64,000 bases of DNA, taken from positions 1-64,000 of the forward strand of contig NZ_JAPEMI010000004.1 of NCBI RefSeq assembly GCF_026342835.1. Direction: 5' to 3'. Each line of letters starts with the position of its first letter. The stretch's first letter is position 1. The translations under genes and the position numbers were made by a program. Positions 43,859 through 51,905 of this stretch are shown here, in pieces. A model generated the notes under the pieces. It worked only from the letters and a program-made list of their open reading frames with translations, made no database searches and was not told the DNA's origin. This stretch comes from Streptomyces sp. NBC_00154 (GTDB lineage: Bacteria; Actinomycetota; Actinomycetes; Streptomycetales; Streptomycetaceae).

Positions 43859-45958
43859 ATGACGACCATCAACCTGGCGACCGTCTCCGAGGCGGAGCCT
43901 TCCACCCGGACCAACCCGTTCCCGGGTGCCGACACGTACAGCTGGACCCGGGCCTTCTCCGAGGCGCTGGCCCTCGCCACTAGCCTGCCCCCGCTGGTGA
44001 CCGACGTCATCGCGGCCTACGTGATCCGCCCGAAGCGCTACCTCACCAAGGCGCGGACCGAGACGATCCACCGCCTTCGCCCCGGGGTGATCGTGAAGGA
44101 CGAGCGGACGGGCCTGCACGTCCTGTCGGTGACCACGCACGGCTTCGCCGGCACCCCGACCGAATACAACGAACGTGTGCGCAGCGCCTTCCACAGCCCG
44201 GCCTGGCTCGACGCCGCCCCTGCCCGGGTGCTCCCGAGGCTGACCGCCGGGTCCGGCCCGAACGGCACCACGCTGCCGTTCGTGACGACCGCCGAGCCGG
44301 TGGAGCCCACCGTCCTTAACAACCTGCTGGGCATCATGAACGGTGCCCTCACCGATGCCGACAGCAAGCGCGGCTACGACCTCGCCGAGGACATGACGGT
44401 CTTCGGCCAGACCAACCGCACCATGCACGTGCCCTTCGTGCGGACGATCACCGAGAACCACCAGGGCGCCCCCGTCATCCGCAGGGTCGTCGACCTGGTG
44501 GCGATCAAGGGCAGCAACCGTTCCCGGGCCCGGCTCAAGCTCCACGGTCTGACCGCCCGCAACATCGCCTTCGGCGTCCCGACCGGCATGCTCGACCTGC
44601 CGGATCCAAAGCCCGGTCAGCCCACGCCGCCGGAGTACATCGCCGACCCCGTCATCTGGGTCCCCGCCTTCGCGGACACGCTGCGCGACGCGTTCGCCTC
44701 CACCAGGCACCGCCTGCACGACACCGCCCAGGCCGCCGCTGAGGTCGCTACCGTCCAGATGCAGATCATCGTCGGGACGGACAACCCCGCCGAGTTCCAC
44801 AACACGGTCTTCGACCCCAACCGTGCCGACCACCGCCGCCCGCAGCTCGACTATCCGCTCGCGGAGAAATCGACCTCCGACATGCGCGCGGTCCTGCGCG
44901 AGGCGAAGGCCTCGGGCCGCATCACCGAGCCCGTCCGGGCCTGGCTCGCCGGCGAGGACAGCGAGCCGGACGCCCTCCCCGGCTCGGTCACCGACGCCCG
45001 CGACCGCCGCGACCGGGCGCTGCTCGGCATGGCCTTCCCCAAGGAGCCGGGGCACGACCGCGAGGTGGCCCGGGTCCTCGGTGAGCCCGAGCGGTACTAC
45101 GACAGCCGGGAGGAGAACGTCACCCTCCGGCTGCGCATGCTCTCCGCCGCCATCGCCGAGGGTTACCGGACCCGGTGGAACCCGCGCCTGCTGGACGGCA
45201 CGCTCTACTCCAGCTTCATCGCCAAGCGCGGCACCCTCGCGGACCGGCCGGACTGGCGGACCGCGCTGGACCAAGCCGAGGCCGACAAGATGCAGCTGTC
45301 CGACTTCCTCGTGACGCGGGGCCTGCACTGGCTCGCCGAACACGGCATGGTCGAGGCCGACCGCGGATCGGCCGACGGCCAGCGGGGACCGGGCCGGCGC
45401 GGCGGCGTCAGCGCCCGCAACGCCATGCTGCTGAAGCCCGTGCAGACCATCGCCCTGATGCGCGAGATCGCCCGCGCCAACGACGCCGGCACCCGGCCCC
45501 GGCAGATCGATGAGACCGGCGCTCCGGTTGACGGCACCGTCGCCGACCGAATCTGGTTCAGCGTGACCTTCCCGAAGACCGGGCGTGCCAAGAAGAAGGT
45601 GGACGACCGCCCCGGCGCGTCGGACAACGCCCCGCCCCAGCAGCCGGAAAAGAGCCCGGAGCAGGTCCTCCTCGATGCCCAGCTGCGCCTGGTGACGAGC
45701 CTGTCCAATGAGTTGCCGCAGGCCTTCCTTGCCGCGCTGGCCGTGGCTCGCGAGGCTATCGCCGCCGGCGCGGCGGCCGACAGGCCCGCGCTGGCCGATC
45801 CGCCCTCCTACAGCGTGGAGGTGATGGAGCAGGCCCTGACCCGGCTCAAGCGGGACCTGGGTTCGATGCAGGCCTGCTTGGCCGACATGAAGGGCGAGAC
45901 TGAAGTCACCATCGACTCGGTCACCGAGCAGTTCGCCAACGCCGAGGGCGAGCGGTGA
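43859..45958 (+). CDS. Large hypothetical plasmid protein
   Basis: 699 residues from ATG 43859; the only ribosome site nearby is a weak GGAAG. A soluble alpha/beta protein. The N-terminal half contains long well-ordered segments (VIVKDERTGLHVLSVTTHGFAG, VVDLVAIKGSNRSRARLKLHGL, VATVQMQIIVGTDN), the middle is charged (GMAFPKEPGHDREVARVLGEPERY, FLVTRGLHWLAEHGMVEADRG), and a Pro-rich linker and coiled-coil-like C-terminus follow. I recognise no domain. Residue choice and length suggest a nucleic-acid-associated plasmid function, but that is a guess. Its stop overlaps the next gene (GTGA). Confidence 0.75.
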   Translation: MTTINLATVSEAEPSTRTNPFPGADTYSWTRAFSEALALATSLPPLVTDVIAAYVIRPKRYLTKARTETIHRLRPGVIVKDERTGLHVLSVTTHGFAGTPTEYNERVRSAFHSPAWLDAAPARVLPRLTAGSGPNGTTLPFVTTAEPVEPTVLNNLLGIMNGALTDADSKRGYDLAEDMTVFGQTNRTMHVPFVRTITENHQGAPVIRRVVDLVAIKGSNRSRARLKLHGLTARNIAFGVPTGMLDLPDPKPGQPTPPEYIADPVIWVPAFADTLRDAFASTRHRLHDTAQAAAEVATVQMQIIVGTDNPAEFHNTVFDPNRADHRRPQLDYPLAEKSTSDMRAVLREAKASGRITEPVRAWLAGEDSEPDALPGSVTDARDRRDRALLGMAFPKEPGHDREVARVLGEPERYYDSREENVTLRLRMLSAAIAEGYRTRWNPRLLDGTLYSSFIAKRGTLADRPDWRTALDQAEADKMQLSDFLVTRGLHWLAEHGMVEADRGSADGQRGPGRRGGVSARNAMLLKPVQTIALMREIARANDAGTRPRQIDETGAPVDGTVADRIWFSVTFPKTGRAKKKVDDRPGASDNAPPQQPEKSPEQVLLDAQLRLVTSLSNELPQAFLAALAVAREAIAAGAAADRPALADPPSYSVEVMEQALTRLKRDLGSMQACLADMKGETEVTIDSVTEQFANAEGER

Positions 45959-46383
45959 GCCGCTCCGTGCTGCCGGCTGGGCCGGTGCTGACCGCACCGC
46001 TCCTGGCCGGCCTGGCGCTCGTCGGCGGCCGCTACCTGCACGCGACCTACCTGCGGCCGCTGCCTTGGGCGGGCCGCGGGCACTTCAACGACCTGGGTGT
46101 CCTCACCGGCATCTACCTGGTCACCGACATCGCCGGACGGCTGCGCTGGCTCGGTCAGGCAAGCCGCCTCGACGGTCTGACCGGGCGCCTCGACGGGCAC
46201 GACCGCGATCCGGCCAAAAGGGCCGTCTTCGCCTGTGTACGAGTCCTGCACCTGGACGACCTGACGCCCACCGAGGCCCTGGATGCCATCGAGGGGCGGT
46301 GCGCGGACCTGCTCGGCATCCGGCAGAGCATGAAGCCGCGCCGCTGGCCCCCGGCGACGAACTGGCTTTCCTTCGTCGCCTAA
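45955..46383 (+). CDS. Hypothetical protein coupled to the 699-aa gene
   Basis: 142 residues. GTG 45955 overlaps the preceding stop, with GAGGGCGAG upstream. A hydrophobic N-terminal stretch (GPVLTAPLLAGLALVGGRYLHATYL) may be one TM helix; the remainder is soluble (AVFACVRVLHLDDLTPTEALDAIEG). No domain recognised. It forms a two-gene operon with the 699-aa protein and ends at a hairpin. Confidence 0.65.
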   Translation: MSRSVLPAGPVLTAPLLAGLALVGGRYLHATYLRPLPWAGRGHFNDLGVLTGIYLVTDIAGRLRWLGQASRLDGLTGRLDGHDRDPAKRAVFACVRVLHLDDLTPTEALDAIEGRCADLLGIRQSMKPRRWPPATNWLSFVA

Positions 46384-46390
46384 CGTGACG

Positions 46391-46420
46391 GTGGTCGGCA
46401 CCCACGTAGGTGCCGGCCAC
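46391..46420 (+). terminator. Hairpin after the two-gene operon
   Basis: GTGGTCGGCACC (46391-46402) pairs with GGTGCCGGCCAC (46409-46420), one G-T pair in a 12-bp stem, six-base loop, seven bases after the stop codon. Confidence 0.7.
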
Positions 46421-46446
46421 CACCCAGTGGTGACCCCGATCCGTCG

Positions 46447-46590
46447 TCAACCTTCGGGCATGTGGTCAACGACGAGGGTGGCGAACTCCTCGCAGGCGCT
46501 CAAGGCCTCGGCGTACTCCTCGCCCGCCAGGCGGACCTCGGCGCCGTAGCCGCGCAACCGGGCCACCTTCACCCGGGCGCGGTTCGGCGG
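46447..46590 (-). pseudogene. Fragment resembling threonine/serine dehydratase
   Basis: The - strand frame ending at 46447 reads RVKVARLRGYGAEVRLAG EEYAEALSACEEFA, closely following the conserved segment of PLP-dependent threonine ammonia-lyases (K-x-x-A-T-R-x-Y-G-A-E-V-x-L-x-G). Only about 45 codons remain; no catalytic lysine region is present, and the upstream frame does not continue the family. A relic, probably carried in with a past rearrangement. Confidence 0.45.
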
Positions 46591-46975
46591 TCTTGATGGC
46601 CTCGTGGGTGAGGGGTGGCTCGGGGTTGCTCCCAAGCTGGGGTGACGGGTCATGACCAGGCGATGCGCTGGCCGGTGGTGGTCAGGCGAAGGAGGAACGC
46701 GAAGGCGATCCGGCGTCCGTCGGGGTTCGGGCTCGACCGCGTGGAAGCGCCTTCGGCGTCGCCGACCGTGCGAAGGGCTCCCGGTCGGACTCCGGTTCCC
46801 ACGCTGCCCCCTGGAATGATCGCGGGACCGGTCTGGCTTTGGGGGGGGGTGTGATGGCAGACGGGGGAGAGCAGTACGACGCGAGGTTGGTGTCGCACGA
46901 CCGGCGAGCGGCTGCGCGTTGTCGGAGGTTCGTACGGGCGGCCTCCTTCTCCGCTCCTTACATCGGCTCTGCCCC

Positions 46976-47266
46976 TCATCTGGCTTCACGGTCGTTCGGG
47001 GGCCTAGCCGGACTGCGGCCTTCTGGGACACCGCGCTCTCGGCGGGTGTGCTGCAGTTGACGCCGACGGTGCCGGTAGGCCCTCCGGTCTCTCCACCACA
47101 GGAGCCGGTGCTCCGACTCCTGGGGGAAGATCAGTTGCAGTGCCGTGACCGCCAGAATGAGTCCAAGGCAGACGGCCACGGCCCACCACGGCGCTCCCGC
47201 CATGGCTGCGCCCAGACCGCCCACACTGAAGACTGCGGCCGGCACCACGTTCTGTGTGACCGCCAC
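46976..47266 (-). CDS. Small membrane protein
   Basis: 96 residues from GTG 47266, preceded (on its strand) by AAGGAGGGG; upstream starts lack such a site. Two hydrophobic helices (VVPAAVFSVGGLGAAMAG, WWAVAVCLGLILAVTALQLIF), then a very basic tail (HRLLWWRDRRAYRHRRRQL). No family recognised. Confidence 0.55.
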   Translation of the reverse strand: MAVTQNVVPAAVFSVGGLGAAMAGAPWWAVAVCLGLILAVTALQLIFPQESEHRLLWWRDRRAYRHRRRQLQHTRRERGVPEGRSPARPPNDREAR

Positions 47267-47477
47267 GTACGCTCCCCTCCTTCTCGTCAGTCGGCCGCCC
47301 AATGCGGTCCTGAACCCGAGAGTCATGGGGCGGCGGAGGTTGCGGAATGGGGAACAAGGTTCCTGTTGAATCGGGAACAGGTGGCCCAGTCAGGGCACTT
47401 CACCGACGTTCCATGCGGGAAAATGCCCTTCCCGTGCTGCTCGGTCTCATCGGTGGCAGCCGTCCGAGAGGAGCAGG

Positions 47478-49136
47478 ATGGACGACGACACGCCGTTCCC
47501 GAGGGCTCAAACGCCTCAGGCAGCGGCTTACGCGGCGAAAATGGAGAAGGTGCTGCAGTCGGCCGTCCAGAAGGGGCTCACTCGGACTGATCTTGCCCAG
47601 GCATCTCACCTCTCCAAGTCGTCCATCACCCGCTACCTGCAGGGCGAGAACGTCGCGCCAGCCAGCTTTCTGGCGTTCCTCGCTGAGCACTTGAACACCC
47701 TGGGCCATGCCCTCTCCCCGCAGGACGTATCGGAGCTGAACGCCCTGCGCCAAGACGCGGAGAAGAACAGCCCGAAGCCGGATACTCGACTGCGGGCGTG
47801 GGAAGAGGAGGTCCACCTTCTCAAGAGCGAGCTCACCGAAAGCTCCCGCCTGCACCAAGCCACGGAGGCTAGGCTGGCTGGCTTCGAGGCCCGGTTGCAG
47901 ACACTCGACGAAGAACTCTCCCGCGCTCTGACCCAGGCCAAGGCTGCTGAGCGGCAGCGCGATGAGCTGAGTGAACGCGTAATTGAACAGAAACGCCAGC
48001 TCGGCCACGCACGCGCCTACATTCGTCAGGCGGACAGCGAGCTGGCCGGTAGCGAGGCCAAGGCCAAGGACCTGCAACGCGAGGTTGACGTTCTCCGCAG
48101 ACAGGTACGACGACTCCAGAAGGAGAGCGCCACTTCCAGTAAGCAGTCCGTTCCCGAAGCAGCAACGCAGGTCAGTGCAGGGGCCACGTCCTCAGCGCCC
48201 CGCCTCTCACGGGGAACCCGGGAGCCGCCGACTTCCGCAGGAATCGAGCTGCGGCAGACGCTCAGACGCTGGCGCGAGGAGAGCAACGGGAGCCAGGCCT
48301 TCGTCGCCAGGAAGCTGGGGGCCGGGCAACCGACGGTCTCACGATGGGAATCGGGGGCGATACTCCCCGCCGTCGAGACGATCCAGGCGCTCTGGCGGAT
48401 CCGTACGCAGGCGACCGGAACACCACCGAGCGACGACGCGGAACTCGACCGGGCTCTGGAACTACACCAGCTCGCGGAGACGGAACGCGTCCGCTTCCCC
48501 GAGCCCTCGTCACTGGAATCCCTAACGACGACAGCCTCAGCACCTTCACCGACGCCCGCGGAGGCCGGAAAGAAGAGGACTGTGCTCCTCACCGCTTCAG
48601 GGGTGGCCCTGGCGGTGTCGTTGCTGGGTTTGATGACCTTCTTGCTCGCGCCGGACTACTCGGGTGGACGCACACCGAACGACCCGAATGCCAGCACTTT
48701 CATGCCAGACAACATGCCTGTCAGCGATGGAGAGAAGAAGGCGCTGGCGTGGGCAAAGAAGGAGTTCGGCGTCGGCTGTGACGGATCATGTCATTTGTTT
48801 AGCCTGAACCAGGCAGCCGCCTTCGACGCCGACCGATGGGGTATCGGTGCTGCGGACGATGTGGATCTGATCGCGAACCCGAAAGAGGCTCCGTTCTCCT
48901 ACGGGCTGAAAGCCCTCAACTACGCCGGCCTTCGCATGCTGCCTAACGCGACGGAGGATCTGGACGCGAAGCGGTGTCCCACGGGCCGCAGTGACTATGC
49001 GGTCACCGCGAAGGCTGCTGATGGGTCCGAGGTATGTCTTCTCACCGCAGGCGGTACCCGTGTGATGCTCATGCGTATGGGCAAAACCCCCGGTGGTACG
49101 GGGCGGCTCTTTATGGCTTCGGTCGCTACCTCGTGA
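47478..49136 (+). CDS. Double-HTH, coiled-coil, membrane-anchored regulator
   Basis: 552 residues. First HTH at about 20-75 (GLTRTDLAQASHLSKSSITRYLQGENVAPASFLAFLAEHL); a long coiled coil at about 105-215 (heptads of Leu/Ala/Arg); a second XRE-type HTH at about 265-315 (ELRQTLRRWREESNGSQAFVARKLGAGQPTVSRWESG); one TM helix at about 371-394 (VLLTASGVALAVSLLGLMTFLLA); and an exported C-terminal domain of about 150 residues with a CDGSC pair. Two DNA-binding domains at one end and an external domain at the other suggest a one-component transmembrane sensor. Ligand and targets unknown. Confidence 0.75.
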   Translation: MDDDTPFPRAQTPQAAAYAAKMEKVLQSAVQKGLTRTDLAQASHLSKSSITRYLQGENVAPASFLAFLAEHLNTLGHALSPQDVSELNALRQDAEKNSPKPDTRLRAWEEEVHLLKSELTESSRLHQATEARLAGFEARLQTLDEELSRALTQAKAAERQRDELSERVIEQKRQLGHARAYIRQADSELAGSEAKAKDLQREVDVLRRQVRRLQKESATSSKQSVPEAATQVSAGATSSAPRLSRGTREPPTSAGIELRQTLRRWREESNGSQAFVARKLGAGQPTVSRWESGAILPAVETIQALWRIRTQATGTPPSDDAELDRALELHQLAETERVRFPEPSSLESLTTTASAPSPTPAEAGKKRTVLLTASGVALAVSLLGLMTFLLAPDYSGGRTPNDPNASTFMPDNMPVSDGEKKALAWAKKEFGVGCDGSCHLFSLNQAAAFDADRWGIGAADDVDLIANPKEAPFSYGLKALNYAGLRMLPNATEDLDAKRCPTGRSDYAVTAKAADGSEVCLLTAGGTRVMLMRMGKTPGGTGRLFMASVATS

Positions 49137-49647
49137 GGCAGTCTCCTCCTGCGGTGCTGGTCCCCGCCTCAGTGTTGCCGGTGGCCAGCACGCCCGGCGA
49201 GCGTCGCGCCCATGTTGCACCGCGCACGCGCAACCAGGCGTGTGGGTCGTCGGCTTCCCCGTCTTCCCCACCAGCGGTACCGCCAACCCGACCCTCACCC
49301 TGGCCGCCCTGACGCTGCGCACCGCCGACAAGCTCGCCGCTGCCCTGTGACGCCGCCGCGGGGCGTACTACCGCTGGCGGTCCCGGTACGGTCGCCCCAT
49401 GGGCAATCGGCGTTGGCGACGGCGCAGTGCTGTACAAGGGCGGTCCCTGCGGGCGGCGCGCAGGTCTCCTGTCCGCATGTGGAGCACCGCGCTGGTGTGG
49501 CAGCACGTCTACCTACGCGACGTAGTGCTCCACGACCTCCCTGGCGGGATGGCATGCGGCCTCACCAGCCGGGGCCAGAACCCTTAGACGTATGAGTGAA
49601 CCCGCTGTATCCTCACCGCGAATCGGCACAAAGCCCCTCGGGTTTGT
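49137..49647. other. Region of degenerate coding sequence
   Basis: No intact gene. At 49230-49350 a + strand frame reads VWVVGFPVFPTSGTANPTLTLAALTLRTADKLAAAL-stop, which looks like the tail of a real protein but has no identifiable body upstream. Together with the LexA relic that follows, this is a decayed zone. Confidence 0.35.
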
Positions 49648-49900
49648 CGCTGCAGTGCGCCAGGATTGTGGGGACCTGTCGGTTTCAGGTGGTGGGTGAC
49701 AGCATGATCGAGGCGGCCATCTGCTAAGGCGACGTCGTCACCGTGCGCCGCCAAGACTCCGCCGACCACGGCGACATCGTGGCCGCACTCCTGGACAGGG
49801 AGGCCACCGTAAAGCGCCTGCGGCGTGAGAATGGCCGGGTCTGGCTCATGCCCCACAATGCCAGCTATCAGCCTTCTCTGGGGGAAGACTGTGGTGCGAC
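49648..49900 (+). pseudogene. LexA C-terminal (peptidase) domain relic
   Basis: Frames at 49648-49900 together read ...GDLSV / FQVVGDSMIEAAIC-stop-GDVVTVRRQDSADHGDIVAALLDREATVKRLRRENGRVWLMPHNASYQP. This is the LexA/UmuD S24 autoprotease domain: the GDSM nucleophile Ser (49701-49703) and the Lys of ATVKRL are preserved. It is broken by a frameshift near 49683 and an in-frame TAA at 49725-49727, and the N-terminal DNA-binding half is missing. Dead gene. Confidence 0.75.
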
Positions 49901-50243
49901 GCGGTCCGCGGAGGAACGGTGCAGCTCAGCGGCCGTGCAGAGGAGGATATCGCGTGCAACACGTGTGGTGCTATCGCTGGATCGGGCGAATAACGGCGCA
50001 GGGGAGTGTGGACGTCGGTGCCGGGTCACCAGCCGGTACCCTGACGCCGCGAGTTGCCTTGAGCCCGCGAGGCAGACGCAGTGCCAGCAGGCTCTCGCCC
50101 CCTGCATAGAACAGCGCGCGTTCAGCTGATCAGTTAGGACTTGAGCCCCGTCCCTGAGGGTGAGAACGTAGCCGTGTGCCACCGGGTCGAAGCCGCCCGC
50201 GCAACCATGACAGTCATCGGCTGGCCCCAACCCCACCGTTAGA
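49901..50243. other. Non-coding flank of the IS5-like element
   Basis: No supported gene. The sequence up to TTA at 50241-50243 is the pre-insertion flank. Read on the - strand it would join the DNA beyond 51908, just after the stop codon of the CHAT gene. Confidence 0.4.
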
Positions 50244-50357
50244 AGCCGTTGTTGAACCGGATGTGAGCGTTGAGTTCCTGCTGGGCAGGCATGGTTTTGG
50301 TCGGGGTGAGGGATGGTCTCGACGTTCTGTTTCCGCTTGATCGTCGAGGGGTGCGCA

Positions 50358-50894
50358 GTGGCGTCGATGCTGGGGTTGTTGGAGGCGCGGGAAACGGCTG
50401 CCCGCGAGCGGGTGGAGGACCTGCGGGAGGAGGCGGCCCGTGCGGCCGCGGCGCTGGAGGCCGCCGAGATCGAGTTGGACCGGCGGGTGATCGCGCGCGA
50501 GGAGCTCGTCGACGCTCTGGCCGCATCTGCCGAAGAGGCCACCGTCGTGACGGAGGTCGAGGGCGAGGAAGTGTCCGCTCCTGTGCCGGGGTCCGCGTCA
50601 GTGCCGAGAGCGGTCGTGCCGCCCTGGCGGGAGGGGTTGTCGGTGTCGGTGCTTTCGCTGGACAACCAGCGGATCCTGAACGTGCTTCAGGACCGGCCGG
50701 GTCACGAGCCGGTGCGGGCCAAGGACATCGCGGCGGCACTGGGTATCGACAACACGGTCGCGGCGAAGGTCGAAGGGGTGCGGTCGAAGGCCAAGCGCCT
50801 GGCCGAGCGCGGGTGGTTGCTCCAGGAGGCGTCGGGGGCGTTCAGTGCCGGCCGTCGGCTCGTGGCCGGGCCAGTCGGCGGCTCATCCGCGTGA
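50358..50894 (+). CDS. IS passenger protein with coiled coil and HTH
   Basis: 178 residues from GTG 50358 (GAGGGG six bases before). An N-terminal coiled coil (LLEARETAARERVEDLREEAARAAAALEAAEIELDRRV) is followed, after a linker, by an HTH (ILNVLQDRPGHEPVRAKDIAAALGIDNTVAAKVEGVRSKAKRLAERGWL). This kind of accessory gene travels with Streptomyces IS5-like elements. It is convergent with the transposase gene and overlaps its 3' end by about 53 bases. Its role in transposition is unknown. Confidence 0.7.
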   Translation: MASMLGLLEARETAARERVEDLREEAARAAAALEAAEIELDRRVIAREELVDALAASAEEATVVTEVEGEEVSAPVPGSASVPRAVVPPWREGLSVSVLSLDNQRILNVLQDRPGHEPVRAKDIAAALGIDNTVAAKVEGVRSKAKRLAERGWLLQEASGAFSAGRRLVAGPVGGSSA

Positions 50895-51762
50895 TCATCG
50901 AGAACAGGATCATCGCCTCGCTGGTCGCGGTCAGTGTCTCGTAGTCCCGGCACAGACGCCGCGACTGCATCAGCCAGCTCAGAGTGCGCTCCACCACCCA
51001 CCGTCTCGGCAGTACCACGAACCCCTCCATGTCGTCGGTGCGCTTGACGACTTCAAGGGCGAAGGCGAGTTTCTGCCGGCACCAGTCGACGAGACCGCCG
51101 GTGTAGCCGCCATCGGCCCAGACCAGGCACATGTCCCGGTGCAGCCGGCGTAGCCGCTGCAGCAGGGGCACGGCCGCTTCGCGGTCGCCCACGTTCGCGG
51201 CGGTGACCGCGACGACCAGGAGCAGGCCGAGGCAGTCTGTGATGATGTGCCGCTTGCGGCCGTTGATCTGCTTGCCGCCGTCGTAGCCGCGTGAGTCGGC
51301 GGGCACCGTCGCGGCGGCCTTCACCGACTGCGCGTCGATGATCCCGGCCGTCGGTTCCACCGCGCGGCCCTCGCGCTCGCGAATCCGCCCGCGTAGCCGG
51401 TCGTGGAACTCGGTGATCAGTCCGTGCTGCCGCCAGCGGCGGAAGAAGGCGTAGACGCGGTCCCAGTCGGGGAAGTCCGCGGGCATCGACCGCCAGGAGA
51501 TCCCGCCCGCGACCAGGTAGCGGATCGCATCCAGCATCTGACGGTGGCAGTACCCTTCGGGCTGCCCGCCGCGGCCCTCCAGCCAGGCAGGGGTGGGCAA
51601 CAACGGCCGTACCGCCGTCCATTCCTCGTCGCTCATGTCCGAGGGATACCGGCGCACCCGGTCCGGGTGATCGGCCGCATTGCCGTACACGTGCGCGAGG
51701 CAATCGCACGACACGCCGGGCGAGTTGAAGTCCACGGGCGCAGGCGCGTACACATGTGACAA
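50842..51762 (-). CDS. IS5-family (IS427-like) transposase
   Basis: 306 residues as an open frame from 51762. The conserved part starts at YPSDMSDEEWTAVRPLL, about 40 residues in, so a later start is possible. DDE catalytic residues: Asp in GIIDAQSVKAA, Asp in VWADGGYTGG, Glu in RWVVERTLSWLMQSRRLCRDYE. It has the N-terminal DUF4096-like segment (WLEGRGGQPEGYCHRQMLDAIRYLVAGGISWRSMP). Appears intact. Confidence 0.88.
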   Translation of the reverse strand: MSHVYAPAPVDFNSPGVSCDCLAHVYGNAADHPDRVRRYPSDMSDEEWTAVRPLLPTPAWLEGRGGQPEGYCHRQMLDAIRYLVAGGISWRSMPADFPDWDRVYAFFRRWRQHGLITEFHDRLRGRIREREGRAVEPTAGIIDAQSVKAAATVPADSRGYDGGKQINGRKRHIITDCLGLLLVVAVTAANVGDREAAVPLLQRLRRLHRDMCLVWADGGYTGGLVDWCRQKLAFALEVVKRTDDMEGFVVLPRRWVVERTLSWLMQSRRLCRDYETLTATSEAMILFSMITRMSRRLARPRADGRH

Positions 51763-51905
51763 CGGGGCCTCCTTGGGCCGCTCGGTTAGGTTCGCACCCC
51801 CGAGCTACCAAGAGGCCCCGCCTTCATGCCCGCACCACCACACGATCACCCGACCAGGAACCTTGTTCGACCTGCACGTTCCATGATCGGTACGACAACG
51901 GCTTC

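Larger units (their letters stand above)
50244..51905. mobile_element. Complete IS5-like insertion sequence with passenger gene
   Basis: 1662 bp. Terminal inverted repeats begin GAAGCCGTTGT at 50244 and, on the other strand, at 51905; they match over 11 bases, then imperfectly. They are flanked by a TTA target duplication (50241-50243 and 51906-51908), typical of the IS427 group. It contains the transposase (51762-50842, - strand) and a convergent + strand passenger gene (50358-50894). The right TTA is also the stop codon (TAA on the - strand) of the CHAT gene. Confidence 0.85.

Noticed and set aside
43442..45997. 851-codon open frame on the - strand
   Set aside because: It is almost wholly antisense to the 699-aa gene; composition is high in Gly/Arg/Val repeats typical of high-GC shadow frames. 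Only its last 80 codons look protein-like, and these are noted separately.
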